Assembly: GCA_964522105.1 (NCBI GenBank) | Contig: CAZFVA010000034.1 | Coordinates: forward strand, 1 to 29,661 | DNA: 29,661 nt | Reading direction: 5' to 3' | DNA from: JAGOFO01 sp964522105 | Lineage (GTDB): Bacteria > Myxococcota_A > UBA9042 > DTJE01 | Shown: piece after piece, positions 1 to 7,370 of the stretch | Layout: every line of letters starts with the position of its first letter | How positions within the stretch are numbered: position 1 is the stretch's first letter | Program-made: the position numbers and the translations under genes | Notes under the pieces: model-generated | Told to the model about the DNA's origin: nothing | The model's database searches: none | What the model saw: only the letters and a program-made list of their open reading frames with translations

Positions 1-549
<549 letters not shown>

Positions 550-630
550 GATTTATTGAAATCAGTCCCGGCAAGCCGTGACTGTTTCTGATTTACGGAC
601 GGGGCCGTTTATATTTAACCTACTATTCAG

Positions 631-642
631 TTTTCAAGGAGC
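631..642 (-). promoter_or_regulatory. boxA-like rRNA antitermination element
   Basis: On the minus strand GCTCCTTGAAAA, followed by CTGAATA, lies about 80 bases upstream of the mature 16S end. This closely matches the boxA-type leader sequence (TGCTCTTTGAAAA) at which NusB/NusE assemble the rRNA antitermination complex. The position in the leader, downstream of all three promoters, fits that role. Assignment rests on sequence similarity and position only. Confidence 0.7.
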
Positions 643-751
643 GAAGTTACCGCGGCTCTAATTTATGACCAGCTCCTTTTCATCGTCGCCAGTCATCTTT
701 CCGCTTGTTTCCAATCAGCCTCACCGGGCATTCCCGGCGAAGTGGGACAAG

Positions 752-780
752 ATATTAGGTCACCGCATTTCGCCTGTCAA
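752..780 (-). promoter_or_regulatory. rrn promoter P1 (proximal)
   Basis: On the minus strand a perfect -35 TTGACA (780-775) is separated by 17 bases from a -10 TAATAT (757-752). A-rich sequence directly upstream (GAAAAAAGTTC) could serve as an UP element. The expected start site is near 745, about 195 bases before mature 16S. It shares the string TTCTTGACAGG with the distal promoter. Confidence 0.75.
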
Positions 781-890
781 GAACTTTTTTCAAGGTTCTT
801 TTCAGCGCAATCTGCAGCGGCACGTCAATCTTGCCACCGCGTCTGATTTTCAAAGTAACCTTCCGGTGCCTTTCGGCGACGCGGAGTAGC

Positions 891-919
891 AGGTTAAATG
901 AACTGCCCTGCTGTGTCAA
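891..919 (-). promoter_or_regulatory. rrn promoter P2 (middle)
   Basis: The minus strand shows a perfect TTGACA (919-914), a 17-base spacer and a weaker -10 TAACCT (896-891). The sequence upstream (GGTTATAAATTAC) is AT-rich, like an UP element. The -10 match is poor, so this is the least certain of the three tandem promoters. Confidence 0.5.
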
Positions 920-1001
920 GTAATTTATAACCTGACCTTCGCGTAAACTGTCGGTTGATTTTCAATCGCTCACCCCCTTTCCAGGGGGCGAAACGGCGTG
1001 G

Positions 1002-1031
1002 ATACTAGGTGTGTTGAGCATTACCTGTCAA
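1002..1031 (-). promoter_or_regulatory. rrn promoter P3 (distal)
   Basis: A perfect -35 TTGACA (1031-1026) is followed after 18 bases by -10 TAGTAT (1007-1002) on the minus strand. It resembles P1: both have TTCTTGACAGG at the -35 and CCTA(G/A)TATC at the -10. It begins only 66 bases after the stop of the upstream 102-codon gene. Confidence 0.65.
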
Positions 1032-1096
1032 GAAATACTTTAGACAATTCTTTCATGAGTTCGTAAGTGGCCGGTGGGGATAAAGAATTCGGGGAA

Positions 1097-1405
1097 CTAT
1101 TCCTGCGTCTGGCCTGCATCCGCTGCGGCCCATTCTGTCAGCGTCCGCGCAATTTCTGCCGCCTGGTCCGGTTTGCCTATATTGAATTTGGCTTCAATAC
1201 GGTAGGAGCCGTTGCGTTTGCGATACTTTCTAATGGTGTATTTGGCAGGGCCATAGGCGTTTTCGGTCTTCGACCACTCACGGTACTTGAACATGAGGAC
1301 CGGCCAGGCGCCTTTCGCAATGACCTTCTTTTCGTCTTCCTTAACTACAACGATACCTTCTTCTTCGTATTCAACCGTGATGTCATCAATGTCATCGGAC
1401 CACAT
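1097..1405 (-). CDS. conserved-looking hypothetical protein, 102 residues
   Basis: I do not recognise this small, acidic, soluble protein. It has no signal peptide or membrane segment. The N-terminus is acidic (begins MWSDDIDDITVEYEEEG), the middle looks like a beta-strand-rich part with a basic stretch (KYTIRKYRKRNGSYRIEAKF), and the C-terminus looks helical (DQAAEIARTLTEWAAADAG). ATG at 1405 was chosen because GGAG lies seven bases upstream; a TTG two codons earlier has no comparable site. It is the last gene before the rRNA promoters and follows the lipoprotein gene by 55 bases on the same strand, so it probably belongs to the cysS-def-fmt operon. An antisense 146-codon frame over the same region is less plausible as a protein. 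Confidence 0.75.
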   Translation of the reverse strand: MWSDDIDDITVEYEEEGIVVVKEDEKKVIAKGAWPVLMFKYREWSKTENAYGPAKYTIRKYRKRNGSYRIEAKFNIGKPDQAAEIARTLTEWAAADAGQTQE

Positions 1406-1460
1406 TTGCAAACTCCTGTCTTGCAGGCCGGCCTCAACCTGAACCAGATTGAAGGCGGCA

Positions 1461-2315
1461 CTATTTTTTTCTTACGCTGTCCGGAGCTCCCGGACCCCAG
1501 TCATTAACGATGCCCGAAAGCACCGACTCAACCATTTTTATTGGCCTAGGCCGTCTTGATTCACTGTACGAAGCTGGCGGCACAATCTCGGCGGCCACGC
1601 CACCGCTGACAGCCTTCATGCTGTATTCGAGCGCGACTGCTGCAGCCACCCCGTCCACCGCCGAGTCAAACGCCATTTTCAAACTGACTTCAACAGGATT
1701 TCCTGCATTTGACACGATGAACCCCGACAGTTCCCTCAGTGTACCTGAATATCTGTTGACAGAACCTGTCTCGAACCGGCAACTGTCTGACGAAATCGAT
1801 ACGTCAACTCTGTCGGCGATTTCAGAAGGTTGTGTCCGGCCGCATTCCGCGACAATTCTTAAAATCGCTTCCCCGGAATCAATAAAGCGGGTAATCACCT
1901 GCCCGGGCTGGTCAAGTTCATCGTCCCAGCGCACCCACAGACCTGACGAACCTGCCGTGTAGTAACTGCCACCGACCTTGATCGCGGCAACAGACTCTTC
2001 TGAAACTCCGTCAGCCGCACCCTTATGCGTCCGCGTGCGTAAGAAACTGAAGTCACCTGCAGCGACCAGATTCAGCGAGGACACATCCGTCATTTCGACA
2101 AGCCCGTCGCCCCGGTCAACCTTGACCAGCGTTTCTGACACAGCCTTGAAACCGGTGCTGCCATACGAGTGCAATCCACCGGGAATGCTTTCCAGTTTTT
2201 TCTCGACTGCAGGGCGGCCGGGCGCACCTGGTGTGCCGGTTGGCGCGGGGGCGCAACCCGGGGTCACAAGAAAACTGCAGATGAAAATCAGCGCAAACGT
2301 CTTGATAAACATCAC
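1461..2315 (-). CDS. putative lipoprotein, function unknown
   Basis: The 284-residue product begins with a hydrophobic export signal ending in LVTPGC. This looks like a lipoprotein cleavage site, although the -3 position is atypical. After Cys come a Pro/Gly/Ala-rich linker and a mature domain of alternating beta-strand-like segments with no motif I know. Its start overlaps the fmt stop (GTGA, 2312-2315), so the two are probably translationally coupled; GTG at 2315 and ATG at 2312 are both possible. GAGG lies 10 bases upstream of the GTG. It is the fifth gene of the cysS-led operon, an unexpected place for an exported protein. The C-terminal residues are basic (VRKK). A role in the cell envelope is inferred from the signal only. 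Confidence 0.8.
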   Translation of the reverse strand: MMFIKTFALIFICSFLVTPGCAPAPTGTPGAPGRPAVEKKLESIPGGLHSYGSTGFKAVSETLVKVDRGDGLVEMTDVSSLNLVAAGDFSFLRTRTHKGAADGVSEESVAAIKVGGSYYTAGSSGLWVRWDDELDQPGQVITRFIDSGEAILRIVAECGRTQPSEIADRVDVSISSDSCRFETGSVNRYSGTLRELSGFIVSNAGNPVEVSLKMAFDSAVDGVAAAVALEYSMKAVSGGVAAEIVPPASYSESRRPRPIKMVESVLSGIVNDWGPGAPDSVRKK

Positions 2316-3322
2316 GTTGATTCAACCTCGCCAGCAGAAAGGGGACATGGTCCGAGCCTGTCGCCGACCTGAATCTTGCGTCCGGCAGCCATCGCGGCGG
2401 GCGTCATCTTTCGGGAACCGGCAGGCTGAACAGAGCCGACGACAACAGCACCATCACCTGTCTTGACAAGCATGCCTTCGCCTGAAATCCCGATTTTCAG
2501 AATAGTACCGGGCAGTTCAGCAAGCTGAGACCCATCAAGTCCGGCGGCCGGAAAGGCTTCAAGGAAAGGAAAGATCCGAACACGAACACCGGCCGGAGTA
2601 AACGTAAACGCGCCCGGCCACGGATCCACACCACGAACGAGATTCAGAATCGTGGCTGAACTTGAGGCCCAGTCGATCTCACCCGTTTCCTTGCTGATAA
2701 TTGGCGCGGCCGTTGCCAGCGCATGATTCTGCGCAACAGGGGCCATCGTGCCTTCATACAATCCATGAATCGCAGACAGAAGAAGAGGCGGGCCCATCTG
2801 CGAAAGGCGATCAAAAAGGGTGGCGGCCGTGTCATCAGGCAATATTGGCGTTGATCCTTTAAGTAACTCGGGGCCGGTGTCGCAGCCTTCATCCATTAAC
2901 ATGATAGTGACGCCGGTTTCAGATTCGCCGTTAATGACGGCCCGCTGGATGGGAGCCGCGCCACGATAACGGGGAAGAAGGCTTCCATGAACGTTGACAC
3001 ACCCGAAACGCGGCATCGCCAGAACTTCCGGTGGAAGAATCCTTCCGTATGCGGCAACTACAAAAAAGTCGGCATTGCAGTCTTTCAAACGGGACCATGT
3101 CGCCGGATCTCTGATACCTGCAGGCTGAAACACGTCAAGCCCCAGTTCCAGTGCGGCTTTCTTGACAGGCGTCTCGGACATTTCCAGGCCGCGCCCTTTA
3201 GGTTTGTCCGGGCGGGTAACGACCAGAACTATTTTAAAACCGGCCGAACTGAGGGCTGTAAGCGAAGGAACCGCAAAATCGGCGGTCCCCATGAAAACTA
3301 TGCTGATTTCGGCCGGATTCAT
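2312..3322 (-). CDS. fmt: methionyl-tRNA formyltransferase
   Basis: Transfers a formyl group from 10-formyltetrahydrofolate to Met-tRNA(fMet) for translation initiation in the cytosol. The 336-residue length is slightly above the usual 310-320. The N-terminal formyltransferase fold shows VFMGTADFAVPSL (residues 9-21), the tRNA-contacting RPDKPKGRG loop (37-45), and the catalytic Asn110, His112 and Asp148 in NVHGSLLPRYRGAAP and DEGCDTGP, matching E. coli N106/H108/D144. A C-terminal OB-type domain follows from about residue 210. ATG at 3322 directly follows the def stop (TGA-ATG) and uses GGAG inside the end of def. The def-fmt pairing is typical because deformylase removes the formyl group that this enzyme adds. 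Confidence 0.97.
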   Translation of the reverse strand: MNPAEISIVFMGTADFAVPSLTALSSAGFKIVLVVTRPDKPKGRGLEMSETPVKKAALELGLDVFQPAGIRDPATWSRLKDCNADFFVVAAYGRILPPEVLAMPRFGCVNVHGSLLPRYRGAAPIQRAVINGESETGVTIMLMDEGCDTGPELLKGSTPILPDDTAATLFDRLSQMGPPLLLSAIHGLYEGTMAPVAQNHALATAAPIISKETGEIDWASSSATILNLVRGVDPWPGAFTFTPAGVRVRIFPFLEAFPAAGLDGSQLAELPGTILKIGISGEGMLVKTGDGAVVVGSVQPAGSRKMTPAAMAAGRKIQVGDRLGPCPLSAGEVEST

Positions 3323-3862
3323 TCAGGCTCCAGTGGAACAATCAGGCCGTATGGCCTTCTGGCATGCTTTGGCGTAATCCCTTAATGCCAGCTTCCGCCT
3401 TATGGCCCCGACACGATCGACCATCGTGATTCCGTCAAGGTGATCAATTTCGTGCTGCAGGCAGATCGAGGCCAGTCCCTCTACATTAATAGTACAGGCA
3501 ACCCCGTTCTGATCAATATATTCGACGGTGATGTACTCGGCCCGCCTGACCGCAACCTCAATTCCGGGAAATGAAAGACAACCTTCGTCCATCAGACATT
3601 CACCAGTGGACTTCACAATCTTCGGATTCACCAGATAAAGAAGCCCTGTGGCCGGCAATTCCTCGTCTTCAGGGACATCAACGACGCAGACGCGAAGCGA
3701 CTTGCCGACCTGCGGGGCAGCAAGACCGATCCCCTTGAATGAATACATGGTTTCAGCCATGTCCTTCAGGAGCTTGCGAATGCTGTCATCCACCTCGACG
3801 ACTTCTGTTGTCTTCGTGGATAGAATCACTTCCGGCCATTTCCAGATTTTCATTAAAGCCAT
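3323..3862 (-). CDS. def: peptide deformylase
   Basis: Removes the N-formyl group from nascent proteins at the ribosome. The 179-residue protein has all three family motifs: GIGLAAPQVG (residues 44-53), EGCLS (93-97) and QHEIDHLDG (136-144). Metal ligands should be Cys95, His137 and His141, with Glu138 as the catalytic acid/base. ATG at 3862 has GAGG five bases upstream. A second in-frame ATG three codons later is less well placed. The short C-terminal tail (RPDCSTGA) is unremarkable. It lies 75 bases after the J-like gene and abuts fmt, so it is the third gene of the cysS operon. Confidence 0.97.
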   Translation of the reverse strand: MALMKIWKWPEVILSTKTTEVVEVDDSIRKLLKDMAETMYSFKGIGLAAPQVGKSLRVCVVDVPEDEELPATGLLYLVNPKIVKSTGECLMDEGCLSFPGIEVAVRRAEYITVEYIDQNGVACTINVEGLASICLQHEIDHLDGITMVDRVGAIRRKLALRDYAKACQKAIRPDCSTGA

Positions 3863-3937
3863 TGCAGCCTCACCGTTAACTCCAGACCAGCCGGGGCCGG
3901 GAAGTTATCCTTCCAAAATCAATTGCGCAGGCCATCT

Positions 3938-4252
3938 TCATGCCAGCGCCTTCAAATAAGACATCCGCAGATCAGGGTCTGAAAGTACATCAAATGCATC
4001 AGCCGCAACCGCTTCAATCTGATCCAGTGCTGCGAGATCGTCAGGGCTTCCCGCCGCCATGGCCCGCAACCCGGCAAGTTCCGCCGAAAGGCGCAGCCAC
4101 GCTTCACGGACACCGGTCGTGCCAACATCGGAACTGATTTCAAGACAATCGAAGTACGTGCCGTGCCTGACCTTTTCCAGAAGTATCTGCAGTCTGGAAT
4201 CGGGCTGCGGCGGACGGGCGCGACCACGGCGCTGGTTCAGTTCAGCTTCCAA
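3938..4252 (-). CDS. small degenerate J-domain-like protein
   Basis: A 104-residue protein whose C-terminal 70 residues look like a J-domain: TYFDCLEIS (helix I), VREAWLRLSAEL (helix II) and AADAFDVLSDPDLRMSYL (helix III, compare the usual A-x-x-vLsDp..R..Y). The HPD tripeptide that stimulates DnaK is absent; the helix II-III loop reads AAGSPDD. If the fold is right, this is a J-like protein that should not activate Hsp70 in the normal way. The first 20 residues are basic and Pro-rich. The start is TTG at 4252, with GGAGG about seven bases upstream. It overlaps the end of cysS by 16 bases, so it is co-expressed with it. The family call is my own pattern match; the partner is unknown. Confidence 0.7.
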   Translation of the reverse strand: MEAELNQRRGRARPPQPDSRLQILLEKVRHGTYFDCLEISSDVGTTGVREAWLRLSAELAGLRAMAAGSPDDLAALDQIEAVAADAFDVLSDPDLRMSYLKALA

Positions 4253-5679
4253 CGGGAACCCTCCGGAGTATCCATAACCGAAACACCCATTTCAAGCAGC
4301 GTGTTCCGTGCGGCGTCGGCCCTGGCAAAATCCCTGTCCTGCCTGGCTGCATTGCGCTCTGCCACAAGGGCTTCGATGGCGGCCGAATCAAGGCCGGACC
4401 TGGCCAGCTTGCACTTCTGAATACCGGCCAGAACGGACGCCGGTTCCCTGACGCACAGACCAATGACAGAACCCTGGTCCTTCATGGCGGCAAGAAGAGT
4501 GGCTATCTTGACAGACTTTTCGGGAGCTTTTCCCTTCATCGCCAGCGCTTCATTCAAGCCGCGCGACTCCTCGGCAAACAGGCCCAGTGCGGCCGCGCCG
4601 TTAAAGTCATCATCCATCACAGCTATAAAACGATCGCGAAGTGCGGCGAACTCGGCGGCATCGACCTGAGCCGGATGCGCCAGAAGCCAGGCTTCTGCAG
4701 CCGCAACACCTTCGTATAGATATTCAACGCGGTTTTCAGCCTCTTCCAGCGCGGAATCCGAAAAATTAATGGGGCTTCTGTAATGTGTGGTCATCAGGAA
4801 ATACCTGAGCGACTCGGGATGGAAGCGTTCAATAACATCGCGAATCGTAAAGAAATTGCCAAGCGACTTGGACATTTTTTCACGATCTACCTGAACAAAT
4901 CCATTGTGAAGCCAGTATTTAACAAAGTCCTTACCGGAGGCGGCCCAGGACTGGGCACGCTCGTTTTCATGATGAGGGAAAATCAGGTCGGCGCCGCCCC
5001 CGTGAATGTCAAAAACATCACCGAGGTACTTGCCGGCCATCGCTGAACATTCGATATGCCAGCCGGGCCTGCCGGGTCCCCACGGACTGTCCCAGCTTGG
5101 TTCGCCTGGTTTGGCTGCCTTCCACAGCGCAAAGTCCATCGGGTGTCTTTTGGCGTCAGTGACATCGACACGATCGCTTGCCCCGGCCTGCATGTCATCC
5201 AGTTTACGACCTGAAAGTCCGAGATAGCCTGGATATGATTCAATCGCGAAATAGACATCGCCGCCTGAAACGTACCCGTGACCATTTTTGATGATGTTTT
5301 CAACCATCTTGATGATTTCCGGCATGTGCTCGGTTACCCTGGGTTCAATGTCGGCAGGCGCAATCCCGAGCAATTCCATATCTTCACGGAATTCGCCGAT
5401 ATATCTGTCGGTCAGTTCGGTCACGGAAACGCCGCGCTCGTTTGCACGGTTGATAATTTTGTCATCAACGTCCGTGAAATTTCTGACATAAGTCACGTCA
5501 AATCCACGGTACCGCAGGTAACGCTGGATCATGTCAAACGCAACGTACGCGCGGGCATGCCCGATGTGGCAGCGGTCATAAACGGTCACGCCGCAGACAT
5601 ACATCCCGATTTTGCCTTCGTTGACAGGAGTGAAGTCCTGCTTCGAGCGGGTAATTGTGTTGAATAATTTAAGACTCAC
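4237..5679 (-). CDS. cysS: cysteinyl-tRNA synthetase
   Basis: Class I synthetase that charges tRNA(Cys) in the cytosol. The 480-residue length is normal. Visible features are the HIGH motif (residues 38-41, DRCHIGHARAY), KMSKS (268-272), and the zinc ligands Cys29, Cys211, His236 and Glu240 (MYVCG, IECSAMAG, FPHHENE), which line up with E. coli C28/C209/H234/E238. GTG at 5679 is chosen because GAGGTG lies six bases upstream and the product then starts MSLKLFNTITR like other family members; a TTG ten codons upstream would add an untypical tail. The start overlaps the stop of a 14-codon upstream frame (GTGA). It is the first large gene of the operon cysS, J-like, def, fmt, lipoprotein, 102-residue protein. 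Confidence 0.97.
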   Translation of the reverse strand: MSLKLFNTITRSKQDFTPVNEGKIGMYVCGVTVYDRCHIGHARAYVAFDMIQRYLRYRGFDVTYVRNFTDVDDKIINRANERGVSVTELTDRYIGEFREDMELLGIAPADIEPRVTEHMPEIIKMVENIIKNGHGYVSGGDVYFAIESYPGYLGLSGRKLDDMQAGASDRVDVTDAKRHPMDFALWKAAKPGEPSWDSPWGPGRPGWHIECSAMAGKYLGDVFDIHGGGADLIFPHHENERAQSWAASGKDFVKYWLHNGFVQVDREKMSKSLGNFFTIRDVIERFHPESLRYFLMTTHYRSPINFSDSALEEAENRVEYLYEGVAAAEAWLLAHPAQVDAAEFAALRDRFIAVMDDDFNGAAALGLFAEESRGLNEALAMKGKAPEKSVKIATLLAAMKDQGSVIGLCVREPASVLAGIQKCKLARSGLDSAAIEALVAERNAARQDRDFARADAARNTLLEMGVSVMDTPEGSRWKLN

Positions 5680-5720
5680 AGATAACACCTCAATGCGACT
5701 CGGGCGCAAGCCCGTTTCAT
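5676..5720 (-). CDS. possible Cys-containing leader peptide upstream of cysS
   Basis: A 14-codon frame reads MKRACARVALRCYL and stops at TGA (5678-5676), which shares four bases (GTGA) with the cysS start. Cys codons are TGC at codon 5 and TGT at codon 12. GGTGA lies four bases before the ATG and could act as a ribosome binding site. The first Cys codon sits in the loop of a CGGGC-TTGC-GCCCG hairpin formed by codons 3-7. Upstream frames rich in the cognate amino acid are a known means of attenuating amino-acid genes, including cysteine genes in mycobacteria. A frame this short with two Cys codons can arise by chance, so the function is inferred. Confidence 0.45.
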   Translation of the reverse strand: MKRACARVALRCYL

Positions 5721-5779
5721 CAAATCACCGGCCAATCAGATGACCCGAAACGGTTCATCCTGAACTTCAGGGCAGAACC
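5701..5779 (-). promoter_or_regulatory. structured cysS leader with alternative pairings
   Basis: In the transcript (minus strand) three pairings are visible. A long hairpin joins GGTTC to GAACC (5779-5775 with 5756-5752) and contains an inner stem CCTGA/TCAGG. CCGTTTC (5753-5747) can pair over seven bases with GAAACGG (5718-5712), covering the start of the leader frame. The leader frame itself can form CGGGC-TTGC-GCCCG (5714-5701). The last two share bases 5714-5712, so they exclude one another. I see no T-box signature and no T-run terminator, so control would be at translation or by another mechanism. Confidence 0.45.
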
Positions 5780-5789
5780 AACATGTGGA

Positions 5790-5818
5790 AACATAGGGTT
5801 CTATCTGAAACATGTCAA
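5790..5818 (-). promoter_or_regulatory. promoter of the cysS operon
   Basis: The minus strand has a perfect -35 TTGACA (5818-5813), a 17-base spacer and a -10 TATGTT (5795-5790). The expected start near 5783 gives a leader of about 104 bases before the cysS GTG. The divergent promoter of the protease gene begins about 65 bases away. Confidence 0.7.
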
Positions 5819-5881
5819 TTAGACAGCAGCCCGGCAGCATCAAGGTGACGTCAAATGTTTATCAGCAAGGCTGGTCGGAAA

Positions 5882-5910
5882 ATGACACATACGACCACAA
5901 CTGATATATT
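5882..5910 (+). promoter_or_regulatory. promoter of the CPBP protease operon, probably leaderless
   Basis: ATGACA (5882-5887), a 17-base spacer and TATATT (5905-5910) form a good sigma70-type promoter. Transcription should start about seven bases after the -10, which is at or next to the ATG at 5917. No ribosome binding site precedes that ATG, in agreement with a leaderless mRNA. Confidence 0.65.
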
Positions 5911-5916
5911 GGCGAC

Positions 5917-7329
5917 ATGAATCTTGGAAAAAACAGCTCGCTGATTGGCGCATCAATTTTTGTGATAGCTGCTTCAGTCTTCGTCGGAATGATGGACGAA
6001 GATCAACTGCCCGCCGACGTATCAAACACTATGGAATTAAGGCAGATTCTGTTCCTGAGCAGAACCATGCCGCCACCTGAAGCTGCTGCCGACGTCACTG
6101 CAAAAATTACCGGTGGCAAGGCGAAGGCGGGGGATGCAGCCATCGAAGACGGCCTGCAGACCGGCCCGCTTCTGGCTGGAATGCTTGAAAAACTTGCGGG
6201 AAAACCTTTTTCATCGCCGCAGGACCATCTTTCGGCCGGGATTGTGGCGGCTTCGCTGGGGTCACGCCACCTGGTTCCTCTTTTTGTCGGGCCACTGGCA
6301 TCAAAAAGTGCAGCCGCAGCCGTTCTTGTGCGGTGGTCGTTTGATCCTGGCTTTGTGCCGGGCACGGGCGACCTGAATGCACTTCGGACGATCGGCCTGA
6401 ATCAATACCTTATTGATATAGCCGTAACGACAATAATGCCGGGTTCATCCTGGTTCCTTCCTGAAAAGGCATCCAGGATGGAGTCCTGGACGACGGCGAC
6501 ATTCGTCAGTGGAACAATTCTGGTTGTAGCTGTCAGTCTGCTGATATGGGGTGTCATCAACTGGTTCAGATGGCGAAAGCGTCAACTGGCCGAGATCCTG
6601 AAAGAGCGCGAACCGACGGAACCGACCTATCTGCGCGGACCCCTGGAAGTCTATATCTGGTTCACGGCGTTGTTTCTGTCTGCAAGCCTTCTGCTGCCTG
6701 AATGGTTCAAGAATTACGTCATCAGCATGCCGACGCAGGCGGTGATCATCTATCTGATTACCGGAACCGGTGGCTTCATCATTACGGCGTCAATGGGGAA
6801 AATCCAATCTGAGACCCATTGGACCGAGGTACTGGGATTCCATGGCAGGGGCCTGCCCGGGCCGGGCGTACCCGGGTTTTTCGGGCAGATGTTCGAAGGT
6901 GTGCGCGGCTATGCAATGATTTGGCCGGCGCTGCTGACCGCAACTTTTGTCGGGTCGATTTTCGGCGGGGCCGGTTCAGGAATGGACAACCCGATGGCGC
7001 TGTTTCTGGCGACAGAATCTAACCCGACTGACAGAATCATTTTGCTGGTTTCAGTGGGTGTGCTTGCCCCGCTGTTCGAAGAGCCGATTTTCCGGGGCTT
7101 CTTCTACCGAAGATTCAGGCAGAAAATGACACCGTACGGCGCTGCCGCAGTCAGTGGATTCATATTCGCCGCAGCCCACTTTTCGCCCGCTGGATTCCTG
7201 CCAATATGGGCCATTGGCTTCACCCTGGGCCTGACTTATGAATCTTCGGGGCGGCTCCGATCCTCGATGATCGCCCATTCGCTCTGGAACCTTGGAACCG
7301 CCGGTGCCATAATAATGATGTACGGATAG
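5917..7329 (+). CDS. CPBP-family intramembrane metalloprotease
   Basis: A 470-residue membrane protein with the CPBP (CAAX protease and bacteriocin-processing, Abi, M79-like) motifs near its C-terminus: EEPIFRGFFYRRF (Glu388, Glu389, Arg393), FAAAHF (His421) and HSLWNLG (His454, Asn458). These form the buried metal site in this family. The N-terminus has a signal-anchor (residues 8-25). A long extracytoplasmic part of roughly 170 residues follows, then a membrane segment at 194-213, a basic cytoplasmic loop and about six more membrane segments. The N-terminal domain makes it longer than minimal CPBP proteins of 200-300 residues. Substrate unknown. ATG at 5917 is the only sensible start and appears leaderless. 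It is the first gene of an operon with the acyl-CoA ligase 41 bases downstream, so a link to lipid or lipidated substrates is possible. Confidence 0.88.
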   Translation: MNLGKNSSLIGASIFVIAASVFVGMMDEDQLPADVSNTMELRQILFLSRTMPPPEAAADVTAKITGGKAKAGDAAIEDGLQTGPLLAGMLEKLAGKPFSSPQDHLSAGIVAASLGSRHLVPLFVGPLASKSAAAAVLVRWSFDPGFVPGTGDLNALRTIGLNQYLIDIAVTTIMPGSSWFLPEKASRMESWTTATFVSGTILVVAVSLLIWGVINWFRWRKRQLAEILKEREPTEPTYLRGPLEVYIWFTALFLSASLLLPEWFKNYVISMPTQAVIIYLITGTGGFIITASMGKIQSETHWTEVLGFHGRGLPGPGVPGFFGQMFEGVRGYAMIWPALLTATFVGSIFGGAGSGMDNPMALFLATESNPTDRIILLVSVGVLAPLFEEPIFRGFFYRRFRQKMTPYGAAAVSGFIFAAAHFSPAGFLPIWAIGFTLGLTYESSGRLRSSMIAHSLWNLGTAGAIIMMYG

Positions 7330-7370
7330 GACTGCGCTGACATTTGAAATACTGCCTGCAGGGGGACGGA

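Larger units (their letters stand above)
550..1096 (-). other. rRNA operon leader and promoter region, no protein gene
   Basis: This 547-base stretch between the 16S gene and the next coding gene contains no convincing reading frame. It holds three sigma70-type promoters and a boxA-like element, all pointing towards the 16S gene, listed separately. A short hairpin (CCCCCT-TTCC-AGGGGG, 972-987) lies between the two distal promoters. An AAGAAC/GTTCTT inverted repeat (779-800) lies at the upstream edge of the proximal promoter. No terminator with a T-run was seen for the upstream protein operon, so read-through into rRNA synthesis is possible. Confidence 0.8.

Noticed and set aside
972..987. Hairpin CCCCCT-TTCC-AGGGGG as a terminator for the cysS operon
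   Set aside because: No run of T follows the stem on either strand; it sits between two rRNA promoters.
1067..1507. Plus-strand frame of 146 codons opposite the 102-residue gene
   Set aside because: It has no ribosome binding site and the opposite strand has one; the product is an untypical Phe/Arg-rich sequence as expected from an antisense frame.
5679..5783. T-box riboswitch in front of cysS
   Set aside because: Neither the conserved T-box (AGGGTGGNACCGCG) nor a terminator/antiterminator pair was found in the leader.
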